Shown here piece by piece: positions 11,158-25,000 of a stretch of DNA of 64,000 bases (its first letter is position 1; every line of letters starts with the position of its first letter). The stretch spans positions 1-64,000 of the forward strand of contig CAJNOL010001065.1 in assembly GCA_905250125.1 (NCBI GenBank), in the 5' to 3' direction. Source of the DNA: Rotaria sordida. Lineage: Eukaryota > Rotifera > Eurotatoria > Philodinida > Philodinidae. The position numbers were made by a program, and so were the translations under genes. Under the pieces are notes generated by a model, which was given only the letters and a program-made list of their open reading frames with translations, was not told the DNA's origin and searched no databases.

Positions 11158-14100
11158 ATGGATTATCGAACAGTTGTTAGTGAAGAGAATGATATTCTCG
11201 AAGTACCTGATCAAACATTGTCACCATTTATAGAATTTGAAACACAAGACGATCAAAATAATGATGAAAAACGTATAGAAATAAAAATTTCTTTGTTTAT
11301 CTTGTAAAAAAATTATTCTTTTTAGAATTACGTTGGAGTCATCAAAAAGATCTAGATGATTTTTTTTCTCGAGTATATCAATATCATCAACGACATGGAT
11401 TCTTTTGTATAGTTCTTTCTGAAATCTTTGCTCTTGTGTATGTGAAAAAAAAATTATAAATTTTATTTTATTTTATTTTTTTCATTTCTATTTTTATTAA
11501 TAGACAATTTCTATTTATTATTTCTTTTACTATTCTTATTATTCAATGTATCGATTATCCACTTCTATTTCGTTCAACACCATTAGCAAGAAATATAACA
11601 GATAAAATACAAATTAGTCAAGTTATTCAATCGCCTAAACAATGTCTTCGAAAGTAAATTTTTATTTTGAGAAAAAAAAAAATAAAATATTTATTTTAAA
11701 TTCTTTAGTATGCATTTAATAACATCATTATGTTTAATACTTTCAATTATTTATTGGATTTATCGTTTGTCACGTGCTATTTATAATCTTCAGTCATATT
11801 TTAATATTCGAGCATTCTATACTCAAGCTTTAGATATAAAACCAGTAAGAAATAAAATAATAAAATAAAATATAATTATTAAATATCTATATAGAGTGAT
11901 CTACCAAATATGACATGGCATGAAGTACAACAACGATTAATTATCGCACAACGAACATATCATTTATGTATACATAAATCAGATTTAACAGAATTAGATA
12001 TTCATAATCGATTATTACGTTTTAAAAATTATGAAGTAGCACTAGTGAACAAAGGTATTTTACCACCGAGAATAAATTTACCGATATTAGGTGATATGTA
12101 AGTTTGAAATAAAATCAATGAACATATATATATATTGGATTTTGTTCTAGAATTTCGTTTACAACTGGTTTGAAATTTAATCTACGTTTAATTCTATTTT
12201 GTAAGTAATTAAAAGGAAATAGTTGTTAAATAAAAATTTAAATAGACAGAAAATAGAATCTGCAAATGTTGCGGAAAAACTTTCGTTGAAACAATAAAGA
12301 ATTTAAATAGAAGATCAACCCTTCATACCAAAAATTTCTTTCAATTTTTTCAGAAAGAAACGAGCAAATTATACTGCAGATATATTTCAATGGGTGTTAT
12401 TCGCGTCAGAGCGGATACACAAAAGAAAAATACATCGATTCACAGGCCAGCAATCGAAACCATGCTCTTTCTATGATTCTCAATTCGTTGTAGTGCAGAA
12501 ATTTCTTTATGGTATCAGTATTTTAGTTTGAATAAACAAGAAATCATAACTTCGTGAACATCTAATGCTCATGAAACTGAAGGTGTTTAGAGCCGAGGCC
12601 TCTATCAAAATTCAGTAAACCAACCAGCAGCTATTGGGATTTATTTTTTGAGGATTTTTCTATAAATTCAATTATATGTATTATTGTCAAACAAAAGGGA
12701 TTAGACTGATGAGGGAATCACCCGAGGTGATACCTCACGTTTTAGATGAGACCCTAGTCAATAAGTAGGATCTGTTGAGACTAGAAGGATTCTTCCTCAT
12801 GCGCTGCCATGTTGAAGTGATGACGATTACATTGAATTTTTTACCTTTCGCCCAGTATCTATAAAGAAAATTGGATAAACGAATTTTGACCGTAAGCTTT
12901 TTCCAAAGACAGCTCTTGAAGTCATTAGAATCTTCTGAATAATTCAGCCTAAAGAGTAGTCCCTTCTCCAGATAACAAATCCATAAAAAAACCATGATAT
13001 TTCAACAAAAGGACGGAAAATTTTGGTTTTTTTATGAATTTGTTATCTTGCGAAGAGATCACTCTTTTCGACTGAGGTTTTTAGGAAGTTCCAACGACTT
13101 CAAGTGCTGTTTATGGCCAAAGTTTTAGTTCAAAGTTCGGTTTTCTATGTTTTTTTTTACAAATACTGTGCCAAAGGTAATAAATCCGCTATAACGACCA
13201 TTATTTCCAAAGTGCACCGCATGAAGAAGAATCCTTCTAGTCTCAACAGGTTCTACGTAATGACTGGAATCTCATCTCAAACGTGAGGTATCACTTCGAG
13301 TGGTTCCTTCACAAGGACAGAAGACCAGCCAAGGATGAGGGTTGACTCGTCGAGACTATGATTTCCTTTTTGGTATAGTTGAAATTGAGTATATACTATT
13401 GATAAATAAATCCCAAAAAAATGAATGAATCTCGCCAGTCCTTCAAACAGTTGTTTGCTAAATAATTTGTTGTCTAAACTTTTTTTTTTGATTAGAAATG
13501 TATTAAAATCGATTTCATGTTTTAACATATATGAAAAAATTTGTACAAGTTTTTAGTTATTTTTTCCTTCGTATAAACTATAGTAACTCTTGACTTTTTT
13601 TAATATTCTATTAGGGGGTCCATATGCACCATTTGATCAACGCTGGCATCTACAACAAGAATATAAAGTTCATAGTCAACGTGAAGTGCTAGCTAAACAG
13701 TATGTTTAATCTATATATTTCTTATGTACATATTTAGTTATTTAGATTATCACGCTTTATTCTTCTCTATGGTCTTGCTAATCTTCTTCTTTCACCATTT
13801 ATATTTATTTGGCAAGTATTAAATTTATTCTATGGTTACACTGAAGTAAAGAAAAAAATTTTTTTTTTGCCATAAAATTTAATTATTGGTTTTTCTTTTG
13901 TTTTTTTTTAAATTTCTAGCTTGTTCGACGTGAACCAGGTGTATTAGGTAGTCGTCGTTGGAGTAATTATGGTCGACTTTATTTACGACATTTTAATGAA
14001 CTTGATCATTCACTTAATCAACGATTGAATCGTGGTTATAAACCAGCAGTAACTTATATGTCTTCATTTGTTAATTACAGTATCATTGAAACAGCAAAGT

Positions 14101-17100
14101 AAACTTTTTACTATAGTCATACGAAGTCTCGCTATCGGATACAAAAAATATCTAAACTTCAATCCTGCAAAAGCTTACGATAAAAAAACTAGTTTTTTCC
14201 CTAGAACCTCAAAAAATGCTTTTTAAATAGTTTTTTGGTTTATCACTATTTAAATGTATTACTCTTCATTTTCGTATTAACAAATAAAGGTTCACATGTT
14301 TATATTGTGTCACAGATAGAGTACTCCAGTCCACAGTGTAGAAAATCCTCCATGGTCTGGCGCGTTCTCAGTATGAATCTCTTCTCCATCGATGGCTGCA
14401 ATCATGAAATTTTCAATGAATTTTTATTGATGATAGAGGCAGCATTGAACTATCGAATGAAAGATCCAACATCATAAGATTTGTTTTCTATGTTGGGATA
14501 TGTCTGAAGAAAGATCTATGTTAATCATCTACCTTCTCCGCATGAAGGCGGATCAAGTTCTGATTAGTTCTTGCGATCAGAATGCGACATACTATATTTG
14601 TAGTCAAAGTATAAGATTAACGGATTAAACTCTCGATACTTTTTACCTGATAGCGAGACTTTTTACGACTACTGTATTTATTTATTTTTTTTAAAGAAAT
14701 TTTCATTTTCTTGTTCGTTTATTGTTTTTGTTAGATTTGTTAGTTTTACAACTGGTGCTATATTAGCTGTTTTAATTTTATTAACAATTTATGATGAAGA
14801 TGTACTTAATGTTGAACATATGTTAACATTAATTACTGGTCTCGGTGTTTTACTTGGTATTTGTCGATCGTTAATACCTGATGAAGTAGCAATAAAAATT
14901 ATTCTATTTTTGTTTAATAAATCTTTTGTTGTCTTGTTTTTTTTGTTCAAATATTAGAATACTGTTTTTGATCCTGAACAAATGTTACAACTTGTTCTTG
15001 CACATGTTCATTATCAACCTGATTCATGGAAAGATCATGCACATACAGATTATGTTCAAGCTGAATTTGGACAAATGTTTCAATTAAAATATGTATATAT
15101 TATTTTTCTTTTTTTTAATTTATTTAATTGATAATTTTTTTGCTTAAATTTTATTATTTAAAGGTTTATTTTCTTGAAGAACTTTTAAGTCCATTTATAA
15201 CACCAATTATTTTATGTATTCAATTACGTCGAAAATCTTTACAAATTATTGATTTTTTAAGAAATTATACAATTGATGTTCAAGGTGTTGGAGATGTTTG
15301 TAGTTTTGCTCAATTAGATATAGGAAAACATGGAGATTTGAAAGTAAAGGAATTGATTGAAAATAAATCTTTTTATTTTTTTTGTATTTAGTGGTTTGCA
15401 CCAGTACGTGCAAAACCTGAAAATGATACTGGAATAATGAATGATGGAAAACTTGAATTATCATTAATGCATTTTCATCATACAAATCCTAAATGGCAAA
15501 TGCCCAAACAATGTGAAATTTATCTAGAAAAAATACAAGAACGAGGTAAGAGAGGAATTTTTATTTTTATTTTTTTATTTTTATTTTTATATTTAATTTA
15601 GCTATGGAAAGTATGCAAACATCATCAATTCTTCAACAATCACTTAATCAAATGCAAAGTTTAAACGTACAAAGAAGCTTTTACAGTGATCCAACATGTA
15701 AGACTTGAATTATACTCAGCACTTTATATAAGTATTTGAAAGATTAAATATAAAAGGAATGATTTCTTCTATCTAAGAAATGCTTTATTATGGTTAAATG
15801 ATAGAAACATTTGTGTTGATTATTTCTAGATTCCTGTCTAAAAGGTATTAGCTACCTTCTTTCAAACCGTGGGGTTAGAGTACGTTCAGGTTCGTCCCGA
15901 ACTCGGCCGGCTCCAGATCCAAAAATTTTGCATCCGATGGGCTCGGGTCGCCTGAGAATTATGTAGAATGCGTTAATGACTGAGTACAAAAAAAGTTGAA
16001 AAAAATATCTCATATCTTCAGGACTGTCATCTAGTTCCGATTAAAAGATTTCATTGAGATTATCAAAGTACGGCTCGATCGTATTCGAGAGTTTTGAACC
16101 AGACGGACTCCATTTGGGATACTAATCAATTTGTATCAAAATAGTTTCATAGTGAAAGAAATTAACGCCAAATAGAAACTTGATAATGAAGAATGTATAA
16201 ACTACTGAAGTATGGAAAACTAACATTCATGAATATAGAATGAAGGAAAAAAAAAGATAATGCTCGAGATTCAAATAATGAATATGAAGTGAGTCAGAAA
16301 TCTGGTCTTATAATAAATATTTCTATACTAATTGTTAATATATTTGTAGTAATATCTTTTCAGAGAAAATGTATAATTAAACGTGTTCTTGAAAATGACT
16401 AATAAATTGACCCCACTAGTTTATTTACTAAGAAAATGATGGACCTACAAATGTAGTTCACATCGTTGATATTTAAAATGTTTATAGACTGAATGTTACT
16501 CAATCAATAAATTTGCATTATGAACTCACTGTTACAATTAATTAGGCATTTGTCATGTTAACTAAATATAAACAATGTCATCCATAAGTTTTTTACCTTT
16601 GAAACAAAAGAATTCTACTTAAATAATAAAAGTTATAATTGAAAAATAAATTTTCTTTGAATTTCATCTTTCTTTTAAAAACATTACTCTTTGAATTGTT
16701 TCTGTCAATTGTTTGATCCTTTATACACTACTCAACATACTAGAAGAAGAAGAAGATTTTCATAGGATTATAATTCATCAACAATATTAGTTATTCTCAA
16801 TGTAGGGATCTTTTCTTTTCAAAGACATTACTAATGCATGACATTGATTGTACTTAGTTAACATGTCAAACATGCTTAATTATACATTTTCTCTAAAAAG
16901 AGAATACTATAAATATATTTATTATACAAAGTAAGACAGGACATCTGGTCCATCGATTATATTAAATCTTAATCTTTTACCTTTGATTTTTTTTGTGTTA
17001 ATTTTCTCAGAGACATTTTTCAAACTGCAATAAATATTTTTGCTTTAACCAGACGATAAATTAACGTTAACACAACAATCTTTAGAACTACCATTTGTTG

Positions 17101-18127
17101 TCCACGTGAGAGCCGTGTAGACTCCAATTGATAAAATAAACATAACACACGAAATTATTACTAGTTTATTATGGATATGTGAAGGCTCTAAAGAAGACTT
17201 AATTACAAGAAGAATAAAAAAAAGAGGAAAGCAATTAGTTTGAACTATATTTATTTAATCTTTTGCATTGTCTATTTTCGAGACGCTTAAAATTATGCAT
17301 CACTATTCAGTATTTACATATACTTTGTACTGTTCTATATAACAAGAACAATTGTGTATGACTAACTGATGTTATCAATGTACTGTACTAAGTGTTTCTA
17401 ACTCATACCTAAAATGATATTGCTCGATTAAATTTTATGAAAGCATCATATAACGATGAATCTCACTCTGGAGTCCGGACGAACTCCAGATGGTCATATA
17501 AAGGTTAAAGAGTGTTTTAATTATTCCAAATATATTCCAATGTTTAACTAGAAGGACATAGAAAAATGAGAATGAAACACATGAAATAACCGTAAAATTC
17601 AATTTTCAATCTATATTTTTAGCTGCATCATCCATATCTAATCGTTCAGTAATACCAAAACCATTAAGCAATTCAAATACATATACTCATTTTGCTCCAT
17701 TAACACATACAACAACTAGCCTTTCAATGCAACAACAATCTCCTTCAATAACACAAAGTGGTGCATCCAAAGCTGATTTACCTTATAAAAACTTAGCACC
17801 ATTTGGTGTTCTTTCAAAGTAACAAAGTTCATTTATTTTTCTTTTATTTTCATTGCACTAGTTTTTATTTATCTCTAGAATTCATACGCAAATGTTTGGT
17901 TTATCAGATTCAAATTATTTATCTGCTCCATTACAAGGTTTACCAGGTGCTGCTCAATTAGATATGAATGTATCTTGTTTATTTATGCATGAAGTAAATA
18001 TTTTATTTTTGATGATTTCAAAATATTTGTTTTGTTTTTCATTTAGTTACGACATAAATATAAACATGGTGAATATGAAGAATTAGAACATATCAATGAA
18101 GATCAAGATGATGAAACAAAGTGTTGA
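11158..18127 (+). CDS. ATG9: Autophagy protein 9 (lipid scramblase)
   Basis: Seventeen exons: 11158-11272, 11326-11437, 11504-11653, 11709-11844, 11895-12097, 12151-12200, 13615-13699, 13746-13845, 13920-14098, 14735-14885, 14958-15092, 15164-15343, 15392-15545, 15602-15697, 17623-17818, 17879-17993, 18047-18127. They give 745 residues, against about 840 in vertebrates. ATG9 is the multi-pass vesicle protein that scrambles lipids and seeds autophagosome growth. Family landmarks run in order: DDFFSRVYQYH, first membrane segment, WHEVQQRL, GPYAPFDQRWHLQQEY, VRREPGVLG, YLRHFNELDH, LNRGYKPA, IYDEDVLNVEH, CRSLIPDE, YFLEELLSPFITP, VGDVCSFAQLD, and ELSLMHFHHTNP. The C-tail is Gln/Ser-rich and short. 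Introns 6 (1.4 kb), 9 (0.6 kb) and 14 (1.9 kb) are swollen; the first two hold foldback elements. Confidence 0.95.
12638..13425. mobile_element. Large foldback element in ATG9 intron 6
   Basis: Nearly the whole of 12638-13425 is an imperfect palindrome centred near 13010. The clearest arms are around 12720-12810 (gaggtgatacctcacgtttt, gttgagactagaaggattctt) and 13214-13310 (aagaatccttctagtctcaac, acgtgaggtatcactt). Ends near TGGGATTTATTT and AAATAAATCCCA mark the likely limits. Open frames on opposite strands (12735-12995 minus, 13104-13286 plus) translate alike (KNPSSLNR in both) only because the arms are inverted copies. No transposase is seen. Confidence 0.75.
14124..14662. mobile_element. 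Inverted-repeat element in ATG9 intron 9
   Basis: The left end AAGTCTCGCTATCgGaTAcAAAAAaTATC (from about 14124) returns inverted as GATActTTTTaccTGATAGCGAGACTT (to about 14662). The interior holds an 80-codon open frame at 14235-14477 that resembles no family I know. TACGA occurs just outside both ends and may be a target duplication. Confidence 0.65.
15698..17622. other. Long ATG9 intron 14 without recognisable content
   Basis: 1.9 kb between in-phase splice sites. No coding region or clear inverted repeat was seen. A GC-richer patch near 15880-15950 (gttcgtcccgaactcggccg) stands out from the AT-rich surroundings. Confidence 0.5.
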
Positions 18128-18401
18128 TAAATGACAATTTTTGGTTTTTTTTTTCTATTTGTGTAATAGACATTTTTGACTTTATAGATTTTATGTAAAT
18201 AGAACCAAGAAAAAAAACAATATTTTATCATTCTATCTTTAACATTATGTATAGTTTCACATTTTTTTTTGTTTGTCCTAACAGAAACATTGTGAATATT
18301 TTTTTTAATATATTTTTTTCTTTTGAAACACACGAAAAAGTACAGACAATATTTGAAAAGTTCTTGCAATTGATTGGTTAAAATTAAGATAAAATTTTAA
18401 G

Positions 18402-20253
18402 TTATTCAAATGGTTGCTCAGTTGTTGTTGTTCTTTTACGTGATTTTCTAATTATAGAAACAAACAAAAAAAAGAATGAAAACATGATTAATATATTGAG
18501 AATTTAAATAAATAATCTTACTTTAGTTTTCTACTAGGAAGAAGTTCAGTATACAATTTATCAGGAACAACTTTTATTGCTTTTTCAAATGTTTCACTGG
18601 AGAAAACAAAACAAAAAAAAAAAAATAATTACTTAATTGAAATATAAATCATAGAAAATTTACGGTGGTAATAACATAGGTGGTGGTAATTGTTGAACAA
18701 CGAGAGCTGGACCTTTATGTAATTGATTTATTGATTCATCATTGGTTTTATTTAAAGCATCCATATTTTCATAATCGATTATTTCATTATATGGATTACC
18801 TTAGATATATTAATAAATGATATAAAAATGAAATTATTGAGAATTATATTTAATTGATTTACTTGGATCAGCACTAGCATGAACAGTAAATCGTTTTGGT
18901 TGTATTTTTGGTAAAGGAATTTCACTATTAATTTTTTCTTTCATAACTTTTAATGCTTCATCCACTGTAAAATAAGTTTTATCTACTGGTTTTTCATCGT
19001 CGTTTTTCATTTTCATACTTCTTTCATAAGCTTTTTCAATACATTCAATCTAATAATTTTATTAACAAAATTAAATATTTCATATTTAATAAATTAAACA
19101 AACCTCTTCCATTGAACCTAATTGAATTTTACCTCTATAAATTTCAGTTATATTATCAAAAATACTATTCATTTTACTTCGAATATTTTCATAACGTTGA
19201 TATTCATTTTCATCAAATTTTTCTTCTTTGAAATTTTCATCTTGTGATAAACCATATGTTAAACATCTATAAATTATCAATCAAGAAAAAAAACAAACAA
19301 ACAATTATTTTCCAAACAAAAATATATTTTTTTGTTTTCTTTATATACTTAGCACAACGAATAGTAAATTGTGTTAATGGTGAAAGTTCAACAATTTTTA
19401 TTTGTTCATTTTCAATTGTATAAGCTAAAATAGATTTTGCAACACAAAATTTTTCTAATCTAATTTGTGGTTTAAAATCTGGTAAATCAATAGGTAAATG
19501 TGTAAGAATTTCAATATCAATTGGAAATTCATAACGCATTATTATTTCTGGAAATGTAAATGTTCCATGATGATTTTGATATTCAACATGTAATTCATGA
19601 TCTTGAATTAATGTTGCAAAACGAAGTGGTACACCAGGTGGTACTATAAATTCATCATTATTATCTGGATCTTGAAGTATAAATGCTTCTTTTGGTTCAC
19701 TAATAAATACATTATCTTTATTATTTTTAATACGTGATTGATATTTTTCTCGACGTATAACATTTAAATAAACATTTTTACATAGAACAATTTTTTCCCA
19801 TTCATTATTTGTTGTTTTAATATGTGCTGGTGTAGGAGAAAGAATTTTAATTGTACGTGGTAAATTAAAACGATATAATTCAAAAGCACCTTGAAATACC
19901 CACCAACGTTTTTTTAATATAGGATTTTTTGATAATATACGACATTCACCTTGAAACCAATCAGGAATAAGATATTTTCCTATTGATAATTTAGATTTTT
20001 TTATTAGTAATGAAACAATTATTAAATAACGATCAAATAATGTTTGTAAATACATCCATTGATTTTTAATAAATCCTGTATTCCATGTTTGTTCAATACG
20101 AATTATTTGTGGTAATTGATAATAATCAATAAAATTATGAAAATGATATTCACTTGTTTCCCAATTAATTTTATTTAAGTCTTTTATTAAATTTGTAAGT
20201 TTTTCTTTATCATCTAATGATAATTTAATAGGAATATGTAAGGATGAAGCCAT
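18402..20253 (-). CDS. Unrecognised protein, possible CABIT-like fold
   Basis: Six exons (20253-19349, 19266-19104, 19049-18863, 18799-18664, 18596-18522, 18447-18402) join in phase into 503 residues. I do not recognise the family with confidence. Two stretches, FHNFIDYYQLPQIIRI (residues about 38-53) and YTFPE-like TFTFPEIIMRYEFPIDIEI (about 232-250), recall starts of CABIT repeats in THEMIS/GAREM adaptor proteins. The first 300 residues are globular and Trp/Lys-rich (WWVFQGAFELYRFNLPR). The C-terminal third is charged and likely disordered, with a proline patch (QQLPPPMLLPP) and a basic end (KKSRKRTTTT). No signal peptide or membrane segment. It lies tail-to-tail with ATG9, the stops 275 bases apart. 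Confidence 0.75.
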
Positions 20254-22040
20254 TTGAAATCAAGGAAAAGTTTTCATACGAATGATTTTATATTTATATT
20301 CAAATAAATAAAGCAATCACGCTTGGTTTATTAGCAAGGTTAACATTTAACCTTACATTTTGTCCGTGTGTCTTGTTTCGATATGTAGTTCATCATGAAA
20401 ATATTACTAGCATGAAAAGTATTCATTGTATTAGGCAAGTGGATTTCGAGGTCGTCAGGATTGCGACGGAGGGAGTCGCGATGACTTAGGAGGCCGATTA
20501 GAAGATTTTTACAAACGCTGAACGGATATCGTGAGGAGAGATTGAACTTTTTTTGAAGAGCTAGCGAGCAAAAAGCAGAATAAAATGTTGGAACTTCGCT
20601 GAAGTAAAATGAAAGTTTTTCAAAATTGGGAGGTGGTCATCCTCACTTTGCTAAGGGTATTCCTAGCATTAGGAAATAGCTCTTAAGGTTTCCTTCTGTC
20701 AAAAATATCGATTTTTTGAGCTTTCTACATAGTCGAATAGTCCACAATTTCTACTTTCGGAATCACTATTATTCTTAGTTTTTACGATGGTTATGAGAGA
20801 TTTTCTCTAATGAGTTTTTTCACAATTTTCAAGAGATTTTGTGAAAAATACGCACGCAGGAAAATATTTGGTAAATTTTAATTTTTGAAGCCCTGTAGCT
20901 TTGCTTGTAGGCATCTAACTTGGAAAATATATGCTGCATGTTCTAGCTAGTACACTTCATGCATCTCATCCTTGGAGCCTCTCGTGAATTGTTCTATGTA
21001 GAAAAAACCTGGATTTCCAAAGTTCAACATTCTGTGACACTTTTCTCAAAATGAGTTTTTTTTTGTTCGTGCGTCTCGGATTTCTTAGCCATTTCACGTG
21101 CTAGAAAGCTCGAGAAAATTTTAAATTGAAGAGAAAATTGTGTTCAACAACTTAACAGAGCTGAAATTTTCGTTTTTAAGAAAAATGAATCTTTTTTCAT
21201 AGGCATATCCCTAGTTTTTCGAACCTTTCGAGAAAAACTAACACGAAAAATTACCACAGAAGAATTTAAAAAATCGGTTCCTATTAAGTTGTAGCGGGAA
21301 GTGTTCGATACATCTTGACGTCAATCCAAAATCTGTATCATTAAGTTTGAGGGAAGAAATCTGGGACGCACGAAGATCTACTGTTTTATCCTTGATATAA
21401 AGATAACTCTTGAAGAAATCAATATTTCACAAGGAAAAAAAAGCAGATTTTGACACCTAAAATCTTTGGAAATCTGCTTTTTCTCCCTTGATTTTCTATA
21501 GCTATTGTAATATATCACAAAGAAAATCTTCTTTCAACGTGAACATACATTAACATTCTATACAAACATCGATACATGTTGTTAAATCTGACAGAAAATG
21601 TACTGATAATTTTTCGAAGTATATTCTTCATTATCAAAAATATTTTGTATAAAATATTGATTTAAATTATGTTTGTCTTACATATTGGAATAAATAAATT
21701 TCAATAGATATTCATTAAGAATTTTTTTGATCTTTTGTAAAGTTTTGTACTCATTCAAAAACTGATTAATTAAAGAATGTCAATCCACACATACACATAA
21801 ACAAATAAACACGCACATAAATCTGAATCTTATATATATATATATATATTTCAGAAAGGAGCAGATTAATTTTAGCCATAAACAAAGACAAAGAAAATAG
21901 ACAATGAACAAATGAAAACAAAAAAGACAAAATATTAAATTCCGTGGACAATAACAAATAGAAGACGAAGAAGAGTAAACATAGATATATATATATATAT
22001 ATATAGGTAATTCAACCAATATTCATATTAGTGGATTCAT
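20254..22040. other. Gene-free stretch upstream of the 503-residue gene
   Basis: No coding region is supported. A short hairpin lies at about 21434-21482 (AAAAAGCAGATTT / AAATCTGCTTTTT), and (AT)n tracts lie near 21833-21850 and 21987-22005. The open frames at 21766-22019 are read through these tracts and are not genes. Confidence 0.6.
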
Positions 22041-22046
22041 TTTATT
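22041..22046 (-). terminator. Candidate poly(A) signal of cullin-3
   Basis: On the minus strand AATAAA lies 43 bases after the stop codon at 22089-22091, a usual distance for a short 3' UTR. Confidence 0.4.
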
Positions 22047-22088
22047 ACAGAAAACAAAAATATCAAAAGAAAATGCATATGGATTTGT

Positions 22089-25000
22089 TCAAGCCACATA
22101 GCTATACATTTTCCTATTAATAGAAAATAATAAAAATAAAAAATAAAATAAATAAAATAAATATTTTGAATTACCTATCATCCGTTGACCGTGATAAATA
22201 ATCTCGTTCAATTAAACTTTCAATTCGTTTTTTAATAAAAACAGGACTAGGCATAAATCTTGCTTTCAGTTGATGAGTAACCTAAATTAAATAAATTTCC
22301 AAAGTAAAGAGAGAAACAAAAATATCTTATGATTAAAATTTTTATACTTCAGCAATTAATTGTGTATGTGTCATTGCTTTTCTTGTTTTCATAATACGTA
22401 CAATAGCTGCATCAATAACATGTTTTCTATCATCATCAACTTTATTTCGTGTTTCTTGTCGTTCAGGATCACTTTCAACTTTTGCTGTTATTGGATTAAT
22501 TTTAACACGAAATAATTTTGATGTAAAAGAGTCATTTATTGAAAATTTATCATTTGATTGAATTTCTTTTGTTTTAGGTTCTTTAAGAAATATACGTTGA
22601 TTACTTTTACCTAATGATAATGGTAATAATGCACGTTGTAAATCTTTTTCAATTATATCAGTTTCTTGATGAATTTCCTGAAAATATTTATATATAAAAA
22701 TATTTATTATTAGTAATAAACAAAAAGCTTATAACGAAAAGGCTAACAGGAGTGTTGAAGTACCGAGGTAGAAATTTGGATACACTCTCTCCGTAGACCG
22801 TGACAGAAGAAAGGCAACCTATCACAAACACTCTCATGACCCATGACAAACCATATATCAGTAACATTTTGTTATAAATAATAAACTACTTCTTTATCAC
22901 ATTTCTGGAGTATGAAGTAAAAGAATATTGAAGAATTGTGTCCCAGAATAGATAGAATAAAACAATCTCCCTGTGATCAGCAAGAGCAGGTATATAGTGT
23001 TTCCAGTTTTAATCCTACAAGGATTGTGTGAACAGCTTTGTTATTAGAAGATGAACAGTTAATTGTAAGTCTTTGATACATTCAAAGATACAACTTAGTT
23101 ATAATGTCTTTTCATTGCACATGTATTAAATTCGATCGTAGCTTAGACTTGGTGTGTATTTGTGTCTGCTCTTGATGAAAAGGACATGATTAAAACAGTT
23201 TATTTAATGTAATATTCTATACATTTAAAATCGCTCTATCATAATAATTCATAACACAAAATTGCTATTTGTTTTGATGCATGTCGCACGTTTGTTCGTA
23301 CTACCTTTGATATACGAGCAGTAGATTGCCGCTCAAATAACAACTATTAGTATGTCGCAGTTAGAGGAGGATAACCAACAGTTTAAGTATCAAATTACTG
23401 CTGGTTGATTGCCGGTATAGTGTACTTTATATCAAATGGTCTATCAGTAACTTTTGTCTGTTCGAATGACATAAGTATGTTACTGTTGTCCAATGAAGGA
23501 TATCGAACGAAAAAATATATTTTGATATTTTTACACGAACAGTTGTCAAAAGAGACGCAGACTTCAAGTCCCTGTTTAAAGCTTAAAAGAAGTATGCTCT
23601 CTCATTATCATGATAGATCGTTCAATTTCCAAGGGATGAGATATATTCTTAGACATTATACTTGAGTATAACAATCTGTGAATAAGATTAATTAACTATG
23701 AAATATTTAATAGAGAATCTCTGATAGCTTGTAACTATGATTTAATTAAAAGCCTTCAAGACGCATGATCTATTTTAGTTCTTTAACAATCATTCATACG
23801 ATAAAGACTCAAATCTTTTCAGTTCAATGAAATTTTTTCTTATGAAATTAATTTAGTATTTATTGTTTACATACAAAATTTCTTCAAATAAATTCATATC
23901 CTACCTCAAATGACCAAGATTCTTTTGTATTAAATAACATTAATATAACCATTTGATAAGTTGATACTTGTAAAGTATGTTTACGTTCTTTAATCATTGT
24001 TGTTGTTGGTCGTGATTCACTATCACCATCATCTTCTTTTGGTTTTCCATAAAAAATTGCTGTTAAATCAGCTGAACCTAAACTTGGTTGTAATGTTAAT
24101 TGTCTTCCACTATGTTTATTTAAATAAAACCGATGAAAACATTGATAAGCTTCACGAACGGTTCCTGGTAAATTACATTGATTATTAGTTGTTTGTGTTG
24201 GCCAAAAACCTGTTGTTAATACTCGTACAGTTAAATCAATACCATTCAAATTAATCTATCAAAAAAAAAAAAAAAATTAAATATTAAATAATTACAAAAA
24301 AAAAATAAAAATAAGTATTACTCGTTTTTGTGAAACATATAAACGAAAATCTTCAGCTGTTGTATTTGATACAGATATATCTTTAAACATACCTTCTAAT
24401 TTACATGTAAATTGACAACCACATTCTGTTTTTAATCTTGATATCATATTTTTTTCAGCATCATCTGATGCTGATTTATTTAATAATAAACGTTTAGCTA
24501 AATGTTGTTTATAATAACGTTCGAAGACATCTTTTTCTTCTAAATATCGAAATAACATCATGGCTTTATCAAGTACAATTTCAACTTCTTGATCACCAAG
24601 CTAAATAGAGAAATTTTGAAGAAATAAAAGATTTTGTCACTTTGTTTTTATCATTATAATTAATTTTACTTACATCTTTTGCACCTTTTTTTAATTTCTC
24701 ATCAATAAATAAAGATAAATATTCTGGACTACGTTGATTTAAATTAATAAAATGTTCAAAATCAGAATTAATTCGTTTTTTAAATATCTAAATTGAAACG
24801 ATATATATTTTTTGAAGAAAATTAAATAAAATTCAAACCTTATCTTCGTTGAATGCATTTTTGAGAAAATGATCAAATGTATCTTTTAAATCAAGTAAGT
24901 TCTAAAAGAAATTTTTATTTTTTAAAATTATATCGTAAATTTTAATTTGATAGGAAATTTTTCTTAAATATATCGTCATGTATCAAATGATATGTAGTCA

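Noticed and set aside
12735-13286. Two similar short proteins on opposite strands (KNPSSLNR)
   Set aside because: They are translations of the two arms of one palindrome.
23405-23665. 86-codon frame in CUL3 intron 10
   Set aside because: No recognisable motif and no splice partners.
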